A DNA stretch of 64,000 bases from Pantoea sp. CCBC3-3-1 (GCF_007981265.1 NZ_CP034363.1:2294001-2358000), one strand, 5' to 3'. Positions 36,796 through 45,407 are shown, counted from the first letter of the stretch. Numbers and translations are program-made. Notes: generated by a model not told the origin, from the letters alone.

Positions 36796-37206
36796 ATGCC
36801 AAAGCAGAATCATCATGACGCCGCTAAAACACAGCCGCAGGAGATTGTCAGTGAAACGCTGATGCAAACAGGCCAGGCGTGGAACGGCACGCCCTATACG
36901 GCTTACCCCGGCGGGAAACCGCAGTTGACGGTCATGAAAATGCACATTCCGGCGCACTCCGCGCTACCCTGGCATTCGCATTCGATGCCCAATATTGCCT
37001 ATATCCTCTCAGGCAAGCTAACCATTGAAGACCAGGCGAGCGGTAAAACGCATCAGGTGAGAGCGGGCGAAGCGCTGAATGAAGCCGTAGGCGATATTCA
37101 TCGCGGATATACGACCGATGAGCCGGCGGAGTTGGTCATTGTTTATGCGGGTGCAGAAGGGCTGCCGCTTTCTGTTTCGCTGCCCGGAGAACCGGAAGAA
37201 TTTTAG
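36796..37206 (+). CDS. Cupin domain-containing protein
   Basis: This 136-residue single-domain cupin carries HIPAHSALPWHSHSMPNIAYILSGKLTIED, which supplies the metal-binding histidines and the glycine of motif 1, and GDIHRGYTTDEPAELVIVYAG as motif 2. The N-terminal 25 residues are polar. It starts after AAGGGGGAACGC. It stands alone, divergent from the amidohydrolase. Small cupins of this type may be isomerases, dioxygenases or sensors, and the role cannot be told. Confidence 0.88.
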   Translation: MPKQNHHDAAKTQPQEIVSETLMQTGQAWNGTPYTAYPGGKPQLTVMKMHIPAHSALPWHSHSMPNIAYILSGKLTIEDQASGKTHQVRAGEALNEAVGDIHRGYTTDEPAELVIVYAGAEGLPLSVSLPGEPEEF

Positions 37207-37376
37207 GCCAGCCGATCGATTGCGCCCTGTCTTAGCTGAAATCATGCGAAAGTGTCATTAGACAACACGCCTGCGCAACGTTAATTTAGCGGGATAATAC
37301 CTGAACGCCTCTCTGCTGCCCGCCAACTGCCGTATTTGCCGGCAGCAAAATGCGCCACTCTGATAAGGCCTGTACC

Positions 37377-38402
37377 ATGAAAAAAATCGGATTTCTGTCG
37401 TTTGGTCACTGGACGCCGTCGCAACAGTCGGCAACCCGTTCCGCGGCGGATGCGTTGCTGCAATCTATCGATCTCGCGGTCGCCGCAGAAGAATTGGGGG
37501 CCGATGGCGCCTGGTTCCGCGTACATCATTTTGCCCGGCAGCTTAGCGCGCCTTTTCCGCTGCTTGCTGCGGTAGCAGCGCGTACCAGCAAGATTGAAAT
37601 TGGCACCGGCGTGATTGATATGCGCTACGAGAATCCGCTTTATATGGCGGAAGAGGCGGGCGCAGCGGATCTGATCAGCGGTGGACGCTTGCAGTTAGGT
37701 ATCAGCCGCGGTTCGCCGGAGCAGGTGATCGACGGCTGGCGCTATTTTGGTTATCAGCCGCAGGAAGGCGAAAGCGATGCGGATATGGGCCGTCGCCATA
37801 CCGAAGCGCTGCTGGAAGTGCTGCGCGGCGAAGGCTTTGCCAAACCGAATCCGCAGCCTATGTTTCCTAACCCGCCGGGTTTATTGCGCACGGAGCCTTA
37901 CTCACAAGGGCTGCGCGAGCGGATTTGGTGGGGCTCCGGCTCTAATGCCACCGCAGTCTGGGCGGCAAAGTCAGGGATGAACCTGCAAAGTTCGACGCTG
38001 AAGGATGATGAAACCGGCGAACCCTTCCATATTCAGCAGGCGAAACAGATTCAGGCTTACCGGGATGCGTGGAAAGCAGCCGGGCATCAACGCGAGCCGC
38101 GGGTCTCCGTCAGTCGCAGCATCTTTGCGCTGACTAATCAGCAGGATCGCGCCTATTTCGGTTCAAGCGGGCAGGGTGGCGATCAGGTCGGTTATCTGGA
38201 CGAAAAAACCCGCGCTATTTTTGGCCGCAGCTATGCAGCGGAACCGGAGCAGTTAATTGAACAGCTGGCGAAAGACGAAGCCATTGCCGCAGCCGACACG
38301 CTACTGTTAACCATTCCAAATCAGCTTGGGGTCGATTACTGCGCCCATGTGATGGAAGCGATCCTGAAACATGTTGCTCCTGCCTTAGGCTGGCGCGAAT
38401 AA
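37377..38402 (+). CDS. LLM class flavin-dependent oxidoreductase
   Basis: This 341-residue luciferase-like protein has KKIGFLSFGHWTP at the N-terminus, DGAWFRVHHFARQLSAPFPLLAAVAARTSKIEIGTGVIDMRYENPLYMAEEAGAADLISGGRLQLGISRGSPEQ, and NQLGVDYCAHVMEAILKHVAPALGW at the C-terminus. The ATG at 37377 is chosen over one nine codons upstream because the family begins here. It is transcribed alone and followed by a hairpin. It belongs to a different subgroup from the other LLM enzymes of the window. Confidence 0.87.
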   Translation: MKKIGFLSFGHWTPSQQSATRSAADALLQSIDLAVAAEELGADGAWFRVHHFARQLSAPFPLLAAVAARTSKIEIGTGVIDMRYENPLYMAEEAGAADLISGGRLQLGISRGSPEQVIDGWRYFGYQPQEGESDADMGRRHTEALLEVLRGEGFAKPNPQPMFPNPPGLLRTEPYSQGLRERIWWGSGSNATAVWAAKSGMNLQSSTLKDDETGEPFHIQQAKQIQAYRDAWKAAGHQREPRVSVSRSIFALTNQQDRAYFGSSGQGGDQVGYLDEKTRAIFGRSYAAEPEQLIEQLAKDEAIAAADTLLLTIPNQLGVDYCAHVMEAILKHVAPALGWRE

Positions 38403-38442
38403 CGGTGTAGTTGCGCTTCACAATTTTCCGTTAACAGACTGA

Positions 38443-38472
38443 AACGCCGCTCTCTTTTTAAAGGGCGGCGTT
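38443..38472 (+). terminator. Rho-independent terminator
   Basis: AACGCCGC (38443-38450) and GCGGCGTT (38465-38472) form an eight-base stem followed by ATTTATT. It lies 41 bases after the LLM gene. Confidence 0.65.
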
Positions 38473-38626
38473 ATTTATTGGGAACAGCCAATACTGGCTG
38501 TCGGGTAGCTTTTATTTTAGTTACAACATACTAATGTTTGTTATTTATCCGCTCACTATGGCATCGAATAATCATTAGTCAGGCAGAGAAAAAGGGCGAG
38601 AACCCGAAGCCAGCAGCTGAAGCTTG

Positions 38627-38661
38627 CCAGCCTGTGCCGCACATCATGGGCAGCAGGCTGG
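38627..38661 (-). terminator. Hairpin downstream of the sulfonate monooxygenase-like gene
   Basis: CCAGCCTG (38627-38634) and CAGGCTGG (38654-38661) form a stem 27 bases beyond the stop codon of the leftward gene, with an inner TGCC/GGCA pairing. It lacks a T run. Confidence 0.4.
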
Positions 38662-38687
38662 TGGAAGTCGGCAGGTGAAATGAATAC

Positions 38688-39752
38688 TCAGGATGCCAGA
38701 GTCGCAACCTTCTCACGCATCAAAGGGATAAGCTGCTGCCCGTAAACGGCTGCATCGCGCAGCTGATCAAAGCCGCGAAACAGGAAAGTGGTCACGCCCA
38801 GGCGGTAATATTCCAGTGCAGCATTGGCAACCTGCTCAGGCGTGCCAACCAGTGAGGTCGAATTACCTGCCGCGCCGGAGAGCGCCGCAATCTCAGTCCA
38901 CAGGCAGCTGTCGTGAACGGCTTTTTCTTTGGCAAAACCGTACAGCCGCTGTGAGCCGCTATTACTGTCCGGATTGGCACTCGCCGGATCGATCAACGCT
39001 TTCGCCCGCGCCAGAATCCGCTCTGCACGCGCCCACGCCTCCGTTTCGCTGTCGCCAAGAATAGGGCGCAGCGACAGGCTAAAGCGGATTTTATCTTCAC
39101 GACCATATTTTTTTGCGGCAGATTTTACCTGCGCGATGCGCTGTTTGATTTCTGCCAGCGGCTCGCCCCACATCATGTAGACATCGGCATACCGGGCTGC
39201 AACTTCGACCGCAGCCTCAGACGCGCCGGAGAAATAAACCGGTATATGACCTTCAACCGGTTTCACCTGCGTCAGGTTATCCCGGATGCGGTAAAAATCG
39301 CCGTGATGATCGAAAGGCTGCTGTTGATGCCAGGTATTGAGCATGACCTGTAGATATTCGGCCGTCCGTCCATAGCGGCTGTCCTTGTCCAGCCAGTCGC
39401 CATCGCGTTGCAAATCGCCGCTATCGCCACCGGTAATGACATTGATGGCCACGCGTCCCTGGCTGAGCTGATCCAGGGTGGCAAACTGCCGTGCAGCGAA
39501 AGTGGGCGCCTGAAAACCAGGACGATGCGCCACCAGTAAACCCAGTTTATCGGTCTGCGCAGCTACCCAACTGGCGAGGATTAACGAATCGGGCGCGCGG
39601 GTATTGACGGCCAGCAGGACTTTATCGAAACCGGCGTATTGCTGCGTTTGCGAAAAAGCCCGGATAAAATCAGCGTTGACTAAAGGGCCTTCGGCAGCCA
39701 GCGCCTCGCTGCTTTCCTGCGATCCCACCAGGCCAATAAATTCCAGGCTCAT
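38688..39752 (-). CDS. LLM flavin-dependent monooxygenase, SsuD/SfnG-like
   Basis: This 354-residue protein is of the alkanesulfonate monooxygenase group: FDKVLLAVNTRAPDSLILASWVAAQTDKLGLLVAHRPGFQAPTFAARQFATLDQLSQGRVAINVITGGDSGDLQRDGDWLDKDSRYGRTAEYLQVM. It would use FMNH2 and oxygen to release sulfite from a sulfonate or sulfone. Its ATG follows directly on the stop codon of the acyl-CoA dehydrogenase-like gene, with the RBS inside that gene. Two sulfonate-type binding proteins are divergently encoded nearby. Confidence 0.9.
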   Translation of the reverse strand: MSLEFIGLVGSQESSEALAAEGPLVNADFIRAFSQTQQYAGFDKVLLAVNTRAPDSLILASWVAAQTDKLGLLVAHRPGFQAPTFAARQFATLDQLSQGRVAINVITGGDSGDLQRDGDWLDKDSRYGRTAEYLQVMLNTWHQQQPFDHHGDFYRIRDNLTQVKPVEGHIPVYFSGASEAAVEVAARYADVYMMWGEPLAEIKQRIAQVKSAAKKYGREDKIRFSLSLRPILGDSETEAWARAERILARAKALIDPASANPDSNSGSQRLYGFAKEKAVHDSCLWTEIAALSGAAGNSTSLVGTPEQVANAALEYYRLGVTTFLFRGFDQLRDAAVYGQQLIPLMREKVATLAS

Positions 39753-40949
39753 TTATACACTCCTCTGTTGATTCGATGAAAATGCCAGAACACGCTGGCC
39801 TGCGGTTTGCAGGATCACATCGTCCTGAGGCGTATGGATGCGTGCGCAAAGCACGTTGCGAAGATGACGTTGCAGATCGCTACGGCGTGACAAACCCGGA
39901 TTTCCGGCGGCTTCAATAGCCAACTCAACGGCCTCAATCGCCTGACTGGTGATCAGATGCTTTAACTGGCCGCCGCGGACAGGATCAATGTTGCCTGTAG
40001 CCGCACTGTGCAAAAGCGTTTGGTTGCTGAACAACAGGGTATCGATGCGCCCGGCGAGGGCTTGAAAACGGGGAAGGGCTGCCAGCGGTGCCTGAAGCGC
40101 GGAAGGTATCCGATGCTGCAAAAAATCATGTAGCCATTGCTGCGCGCTTTGCGCGACGGCATCGTAAACGGCCGGGAGCAGCACCGACATCCACAACGTT
40201 TCCTGTGCGTCCTGGGCCGCAGGCCGCTCATTCAGGCTGATAGCATGGTCAAAAGGGATCGTCACCCGCCGGAAAACGACCCGATGACTACAGGTCGCCC
40301 GCATGCCTAAATGATCCCAGTCATCAATAATTTGCACGCCGGAGGCGGAAGCGGGTACCAGAAAGCTGCCGGTCAGCGGCTGTGGATCATCGGTAGCGCC
40401 CCAGACCAGCAACCAACTGAGGCCGTGACTGCCGGTTGAATAGATTTTTTCACCATCAAGCTGCCAGCCCTTTTCAGTACGGGTAGCTCGCGTGGCAGGA
40501 AGCCCACCGCGTGCCGGGGTTCCCAGCGCCGGTTCGACTCTTAATGAATTGATCAGCGCCCCGTTCTTAACAATGTCTGCTGCGACCTGTTGTTGTAACG
40601 CTGCCGGCCAGCCACTGGCCGTCCGTAAGCGTAGCGAGTGCAGATAGTGCATGGTCAGGATTAACGCTGACGACGGATCGCCCTTAGCAACCGCCGTTAT
40701 CACACGCAGCGCGGTTGCCAGATCACATTCGTTGCCGCCCAGCCGTGCGGGCAGTGCCAGCCTCAGTAAGCCGGCATCGTGCAACTCGGCAAAATTATCA
40801 TGGGGAAAATCACCGGTGACATCATAGTGCGCGGCCCGCTGCGCAAAGGAGCGGGTCAGGGCGGCAAGACGTTGCGGGCTGCCCGGATCTGAATCAACCC
40901 TCTGCGGATCAAACCCGGAGGGAAAAGGGGAAAAGGCCGGACTGTTCAT
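39753..40949 (-). CDS. Acyl-CoA dehydrogenase-fold monooxygenase (SfnB/DszC-like)
   Basis: This 398-residue flavoprotein has the acyl-CoA dehydrogenase fold: LHDAGLLRLALPARLGGNECDLATALRVITAVAKGDPSSALILTMHYLHSL, WQLDGEKIYSTGSHGLSWLLVWGATDD and GLSRRSDLQRHLRNVLCARIHTPQDD near the C-terminus. SfnB and DszC relatives oxidise sulfur compounds such as dimethyl sulfone or dibenzothiophene with FMNH2. The ATG at 40949 is chosen because the earlier GTG lies inside the RBS (GTGGAGG). It is coupled to the SsuD-like gene. Confidence 0.87.
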   Translation of the reverse strand: MNSPAFSPFPSGFDPQRVDSDPGSPQRLAALTRSFAQRAAHYDVTGDFPHDNFAELHDAGLLRLALPARLGGNECDLATALRVITAVAKGDPSSALILTMHYLHSLRLRTASGWPAALQQQVAADIVKNGALINSLRVEPALGTPARGGLPATRATRTEKGWQLDGEKIYSTGSHGLSWLLVWGATDDPQPLTGSFLVPASASGVQIIDDWDHLGMRATCSHRVVFRRVTIPFDHAISLNERPAAQDAQETLWMSVLLPAVYDAVAQSAQQWLHDFLQHRIPSALQAPLAALPRFQALAGRIDTLLFSNQTLLHSAATGNIDPVRGGQLKHLITSQAIEAVELAIEAAGNPGLSRRSDLQRHLRNVLCARIHTPQDDVILQTAGQRVLAFSSNQQRSV

Positions 40950-41268
40950 CTGTTTCAACGCCTCCACTATTTCATATTTCTGAATAGCAGAAACAGAAAT
41001 ATCGCGAAAAATTCGATGACAGAATGCAAATTAGCGCATCAGTTGTAAAAGACGTAAAACAGATAAGGTAATTAACTATCGGCATAATTATTTTTTAAAA
41101 CAGAGGGGTGATTAATATTATGATGAGACGAGAACTTTACACAATCATTTCTTATCTTGATGATTTATAAAGTTTTTACATTAAATTACTTCATTATTCA
41201 GCCTGCGGTTAAGCGCGGGAATCACGTTGACGCTATCCAATTAACCCGTTCGGAATGGAGCCTGTAGA
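40950..41268. promoter_or_regulatory. Divergent promoter region of the sulfonate genes
   Basis: This AT-rich 319-bp spacer separates the leftward oxygenase pair from the rightward binding-protein pair. No gene is present. Its length and divergence suit regulation of both sides by a sulfur-starvation activator, but I could not identify a clean site. Confidence 0.4.
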
Positions 41269-42318
41269 GTGAATCAAAATTTAATATTGTCGCGTCGGCG
41301 GCTTTTGGGATTATTGGGCGGCGCTGCCGTTACCTCTTTATTCAGTCCGAACGTTCTGGCGCATAATATGGCTGGCATGAATGGCACAACGGATATTGAA
41401 GGCCCGGGGAAATGGGCATTACCGGCAATGCGGAAGGTTAAACTGGCGGTTAATCTAAACGCTATCTGCATTGCACCGGTAACGGTTGCAGATAAACAGG
41501 GCTTTTTCCGTCAGCACAATCTTGATGTGGAGTTCGTCAACTTTGGTAATTCAACAGAACTGCTGCTGGAGTCGATCGCCACTGGCAAAGCGGATGCGGC
41601 AGTAGGCATGGCGCTGCGCTGGCTGAAAGCGCTGGAACAAGGCTTTGACGTCAAGCTCACGGCAGGGACGCACGGCGGCTGTATGCGGTTGGTTACGCTG
41701 GCTCAGGGGCCGCAAAATTTTGCCGATCTGAAAGGGAAAACCATTGGCGTAACGGATATGGCGGCGGCAGATAAAAACTTTTTCTCGCTGCTGCTGAAAA
41801 GGCACGGTATCGATCCGGTAAACGATGTTAGCTGGCGCGCTTACCCGCTGGATCTGTTACCGATGGCGCTTCAGAAAGGGGAAATTCAGGCGGCAAGCGG
41901 CTCCGATCCGGTGATGTGGCGGCTTATTAACCAGTCTGGATACCGTGAACTGGCGACCAATCTTACGGATGAATATGCCAATCTCAGCTGCTGTGTCGTG
42001 GGCGTGCGTGGTGCATTGACGCGTGATGACCCCGCCGTTGCCGCAGCCATCACCCATGCCATTTTACAAGCCCATGCCTGGGCAGCGAAGCATCCGGATG
42101 AAATCGGTGATGAATTTGTCAGCCACGCGCTTAACACTACGGCTCAGGAAATTAGCGCCGTACTTCAGACGCATACCCATGGGCACTCGGCAACGGGGGA
42201 CGCTTTTGTTAAGGAACTGGCAGTCTACGCCCGCGATTTAAAAGCCATTAATGTACTGCGGCCCGATACCGATCCGCAGCTGTTTGCTCGCGGCATTACG
42301 GCCAATGTTTTTGCCTGA
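41269..42318 (+). CDS. ABC transporter substrate-binding protein, SsuA/NrtA-like, Tat-exported (paralogue of 9897)
   Basis: This is a 349-residue binding protein starting at GTG behind GGAG. The twin-arginine signal reads LSRRRLLGLLGGAA. The body includes MRKVKLAVNLNAICIAPVTVADKQGFFRQHNLDVEFVNFG and ATGKADAAVGMALRWLKALEQGFDVKLTAGTHGGCMRLV. Long stretches match the protein at 9897-10937, including the histidine-rich position, here QTHTHGHSATGD. It is followed at 17 bases by an SsuA-like protein. No permease or ATPase is adjacent, so it may feed the transporter at 8877-11911. Confidence 0.87.
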   Translation: MNQNLILSRRRLLGLLGGAAVTSLFSPNVLAHNMAGMNGTTDIEGPGKWALPAMRKVKLAVNLNAICIAPVTVADKQGFFRQHNLDVEFVNFGNSTELLLESIATGKADAAVGMALRWLKALEQGFDVKLTAGTHGGCMRLVTLAQGPQNFADLKGKTIGVTDMAAADKNFFSLLLKRHGIDPVNDVSWRAYPLDLLPMALQKGEIQAASGSDPVMWRLINQSGYRELATNLTDEYANLSCCVVGVRGALTRDDPAVAAAITHAILQAHAWAAKHPDEIGDEFVSHALNTTAQEISAVLQTHTHGHSATGDAFVKELAVYARDLKAINVLRPDTDPQLFARGITANVFA

Positions 42319-42335
42319 AGAACCAAGGAATTTTA

Positions 42336-43268
42336 ATGAAACGTTCTCTGTTATTAATCATGCTGTTGGCAGGTGCCGCCACGCAGGCCGACGATGGCGT
42401 GACGCTGCGCATCGCTGACCAGAAAGGTAATATGCGTGCCCAGCTGGAAGCAACCAACCTGCTGGAAAACCTGCCGTATCATATTGAATGGGCAGAGTTT
42501 CCGGCGGCAGCTCCCTTAGCGGAAGCGCTAAATGCAGGCGCTGTTGATGTCGGCATTATTGGCGATGCACCGCTGCTTTTCTCCATAGCGGCCGGTTCGC
42601 AGGTTAAGGCCGTGGCGGTAGACAAGTCCGATCCTTACGGCACGGCGGTGGTGGTTAATAAGGATTCCGCGATTAAGACCGTTGCGAATCTGAAAGGAAA
42701 AAGCATCGGCACCGGCAGGGGATCGGTAGGACATTTCGTTGCGTTGAAGGCGCTGGAACAGGCCGGCATCAAACCTGAAGAGGTGCATTTCCGTTATCTT
42801 ACCCCGTCAGATGCTAAAATTGCGCTGGCCAGCGGCGCGGTGGATGCCTGGGCAACGTGGGATCCTTACACCGCACTGGCAGAAACCTCGGGGACCGGTC
42901 GGGTACTGGTGAGTGGGCGAGGGTTATCGACGGGGAACAGTTTCCTGGCAGCGACCGACAGCGCACTGGCTAATGAAACGAAGCGTAAAGCACTTCAGGA
43001 TTATATTAACCGGCTGGCTGAAGCGGAAAAACAGGCGTACGCTAATATTGATAATTATTCGGTAACGCTGGCTAAAATCATTGGTTTCCCAAAAGAAGCG
43101 ATACGACTCTCTTTTGGCCGACGTCAGTCACACTGGCAGGCGATTGACAGTGCCACCATTACCCAGCAGCAGGAAACGGCTGACTTTTATCAAAAGCAGG
43201 GGCTGATAAATAAGCCTTTGCAGGTGGAACCGACCTTTTACCGGGGGTTAACGGTGCAGGCGCAGTAG
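42336..43268 (+). CDS. Sulfonate ABC transporter substrate-binding protein (SsuA-like)
   Basis: This is a 310-residue periplasmic protein with a short signal peptide (LLLIMLLAGAATQA) and the SsuA pattern: LEATNLLENLPYHIEWAEFPAAAPLAEALNAGAVDVGIIGDAPLLFSIAAGSQVKAVA, LKGKSIGTGRGSVGHFVALKALEQAG and DAWATWDPYTALAE. It follows the Tat-exported binding protein in a two-gene unit ending at a terminator. Ligand and partner transporter are not known. Confidence 0.9.
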   Translation: MKRSLLLIMLLAGAATQADDGVTLRIADQKGNMRAQLEATNLLENLPYHIEWAEFPAAAPLAEALNAGAVDVGIIGDAPLLFSIAAGSQVKAVAVDKSDPYGTAVVVNKDSAIKTVANLKGKSIGTGRGSVGHFVALKALEQAGIKPEEVHFRYLTPSDAKIALASGAVDAWATWDPYTALAETSGTGRVLVSGRGLSTGNSFLAATDSALANETKRKALQDYINRLAEAEKQAYANIDNYSVTLAKIIGFPKEAIRLSFGRRQSHWQAIDSATITQQQETADFYQKQGLINKPLQVEPTFYRGLTVQAQ

Positions 43269-43276
43269 AGGAAGAA

Positions 43277-43300
43277 AAGAGAGGCATCATGCCTCTCTTC
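43277..43300. terminator. Rho-independent terminator
   Basis: AAGAGAGGCAT and ATGCCTCTCTT form a near-perfect stem just after the binding-protein stop codon, and the next gene is convergent. The A-rich left flank and T-rich right side suit termination in both directions. Confidence 0.75.
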
Positions 43301-43318
43301 ATTACAGGCCGTCATTCG

Positions 43319-43792
43319 TTAAGCTGATTTCTTTTTACTGTGTTTACGATGATGGCTTTTCACGCCGACAAAAGGCGCAAAGCTAATGTTTATTCTGGCT
43401 TGACCGGTACGTGGGGAAAAAAGGACATCCATTTCATCTGTAAACTCAGCGCCGTTCTGATAGTTAAGCCTGAATATAAAGTTAGACATCATGGTCCAGT
43501 TAATTATCCATTCCACATCAACCAATTGTGAATCTTCAAACAATATATCATTAAGCAAATATTCGAAAGCATAATTATCTAAAGGCCAGGTGACAGAGCG
43601 TCCGGCACTGTCATCATAAATATACTCAATGTCAGAACTGATAAGGGAAATATCGCGTATGTCATAATTTCTGCAAGTGGTCAGGAAAAAATTGAAGAAT
43701 TGCAGTAAAGCATCTCGCATTGCTACCTGTGGTTTTCCCCGCAGGCTTTCATCAACTCTACCAAAGTTTGAAGACAGGTTCAGCTGAGGCAT
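43319..43792 (-). CDS. Hypothetical protein, 157 residues
   Basis: I do not recognise this protein. It has a good RBS (AAGGGTAAC) and an ATG at 43792. The sequence is acidic and rich in aromatic residues in the middle (IISSDIEYIYDD-type stretches, WIINWTMMSNFIFRLNY) and ends in a basic tail, HHRKHSKKKSA. No signal peptide or transmembrane segment is seen. It is AT-rich compared with neighbouring metabolic genes and lies at the edge of the 43-49 kb island, divergent from the helical protein gene. Its general style recalls the protein at 48625-49074. Confidence 0.65.
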   Translation of the reverse strand: MPQLNLSSNFGRVDESLRGKPQVAMRDALLQFFNFFLTTCRNYDIRDISLISSDIEYIYDDSAGRSVTWPLDNYAFEYLLNDILFEDSQLVDVEWIINWTMMSNFIFRLNYQNGAEFTDEMDVLFSPRTGQARINISFAPFVGVKSHHRKHSKKKSA

Positions 43793-44285
43793 GATAGTTA
43801 CCCTTAGTTAATTTATTGAGAATATAAGATCCCTGGTGATACCTGCAAGTATTTACAGGGAATTCGCAAGGCAACTTAACCTTAGCACTACTTTTAACTG
43901 ATTGCGTAAATTAATAATGACTGGTAGTGCCAGTTATTCTTATTAATTACATTTTCTATTAGTCTGCAATAACTACTCACATTGGATGTTATTTTTATTT
44001 TAGTTTGATTGGTTGCTGTTAAAAGTATTTTCGATCGTAATTTTTAATATTTCACTTTTTCTATTTCTTGCATTAAATGTATTTTCTCTTGCGTCAAGAC
44101 CCGGAGGGAATATCTCAAGTGACCAACCTTTTTCTGCCTGATTTTATAAAAACTTGCTTTGAAGTGACAATGAAATTAATTAGGGCATTATTTGTCTTTA
44201 GTTGCCTGATTTTTATGACTTTTTAATGATATCGCCGTCTTAATCATCTAAGGAAAATCTGATAGGATGCGTACGCAATTGACTG

Positions 44286-44432
44286 ATTTCACAGGGGATT
44301 GTTATAAGTTAACTCGTACTTAACATTCTTATCCCTTCTGTTATTTAGATTGCGTTACTGATAGAAGTGGGGGGCTATTTAGTTAAAAAAAGCCAGTACT
44401 GATATAAGCGCAAAGAGAATTTCACAGGGGAT
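44286..44432. repeat. Direct repeat ATTTCACAGGGGAT, two copies 133 bp apart
   Basis: Exact 14-bp copies lie at 44286-44299 and 44419-44432, both upstream of the helical-protein gene. The flanks differ, so the repeat is limited to the 14-mer, as expected for a protein-binding site rather than a duplication. Confidence 0.6.
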
Positions 44433-44475
44433 AGATTTCATCTCTGACGGCAGGCTATTAATTCCAATTCCATAA

Positions 44476-44560
44476 AAGGAGGAAAAAATGCATTAAATAG
44501 TCCATGTGAGGGGGGGCTACTCAGCAGCTTTAACTGAGTAGTAATAAGCAAATTTTTTTA
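44476..44560 (+). promoter_or_regulatory. Leader with a two-codon ORF and an attenuator-like hairpin
   Basis: A near-perfect Shine-Dalgarno sequence, AAAAGGAGG, precedes ATG CAT TAA at 44488-44496, a minimal reading frame. It is followed by a hairpin, CTACTCAG (44517-44524) and CTGAGTAG (44534-44541). Nine bases later comes a run of seven T. The order (strong RBS, tiny frame, hairpin, T tract, then the structural gene) resembles a translation-sensitive attenuator. Confidence 0.5.
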
Positions 44561-44621
44561 AATTAAAACGTTTTTACTTCTGTATAACTAATCAAAAACT
44601 TAATGACTCAAGGAGTTACCT

Positions 44622-45407
44622 ATGTCTACTTCATTGTCTCAATCTATTTTATCTTTAAATTCCGTTACCTCGGCACTTAAATCAGCAACTGGCGGAGCGG
44701 GTGATGACTCGATTAGTCAGGTTACGGGTAATCTGGCCCAGATTACCGATATTATTACCCGACTTCAGGCGGAAGGTAAGGCGTTTGTTACTTCCACTAC
44801 TGCGGCACTCAGTAGCATTAAGCCTGAAGATCTTTCAAATGCCTCAACCTATAGCGATCTGCTAAAAACGGCCGTTGCTGATTTTTCTAACTCGGTAGAA
44901 AGTGCAATTCAAACCCTTTCTCCGCTTAAAGATTCAGTATTAACTTTCGGAAATGGCATTCAGAGCACGGTAACTACGCTGACTTCGGAACTTTCTACCC
45001 TCCAGAGCACGCTTGCCGGTAATCAGGCAGCGCTGACCAAAGCGCAGAAAAGCTACAGTTTGCTAAGTGGATTGGGTTCTCTGGGTGGCGTAGTCGGCTT
45101 ATCGGGGGCGCTTGCACTGGTGAAAAGCCTGGAGAGTATTGTTTCCGGGAACCAGCTGAAGCTACAGGATTTGCAAACTACGCTTGCGGATAAAACCAAA
45201 CTGCTGACTTTGCTGACTTCCGCCAACGGCTCAGTCGCTGATAGTTTTAATGTTTTACCGGGCCTTTCAGGGACGTTGCAATTTTTGCAAACCGACGTGG
45301 CGAGTCTGGCAGCCGATATAAGTGACAATGCCTCAGCAGCGGCCATTCCGGTCATTATTTCTGCTATTACAGGCGCATTAGCTGAAATTAACAGTTCAGT
45401 AAATTGA
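44622..45407 (+). CDS. Helical, low-complexity protein with central hydrophobic hairpin; possible alpha-pore-forming protein
   Basis: This is a 261-residue protein with no signal peptide, no cysteine or tryptophan, and a composition dominated by Ser, Leu, Ala, Thr and Gln. Long amphipathic helices are predicted at about 32-66, 76-146 and 168-206. A glycine-rich hydrophobic segment, LLSGLGSLGGVVGLSGALALV (147-167), lies between them, and a second hydrophobic stretch is at 239-254. Helix, hydrophobic head, helix is the plan of ClyA/Hbl/Nhe/MakA-type alpha-pore-forming toxins, though this protein is shorter than most. The family is a hypothesis. A phasin-like or structural coiled-coil role is the alternative. 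RBS AAGGAG. It has its own terminator. Confidence 0.7.
   Translation: MSTSLSQSILSLNSVTSALKSATGGAGDDSISQVTGNLAQITDIITRLQAEGKAFVTSTTAALSSIKPEDLSNASTYSDLLKTAVADFSNSVESAIQTLSPLKDSVLTFGNGIQSTVTTLTSELSTLQSTLAGNQAALTKAQKSYSLLSGLGSLGGVVGLSGALALVKSLESIVSGNQLKLQDLQTTLADKTKLLTLLTSANGSVADSFNVLPGLSGTLQFLQTDVASLAADISDNASAAAIPVIISAITGALAEINSSVN

Larger units (their letters stand above)
43793..44621. promoter_or_regulatory. Long AT-rich regulatory region (829 bp)
   Basis: No gene of credible length is present. An imperfect hairpin lies at 43906-43950, centred on ACTGG/CCAGT. The 14-bp sequence ATTTCACAGGGGAT occurs twice (44286-44299 and 44419-44432). A leader-like section at 44476-44560 is described separately. 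Such a long structured upstream region suggests tight control of the gene at 44622. Confidence 0.5.
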
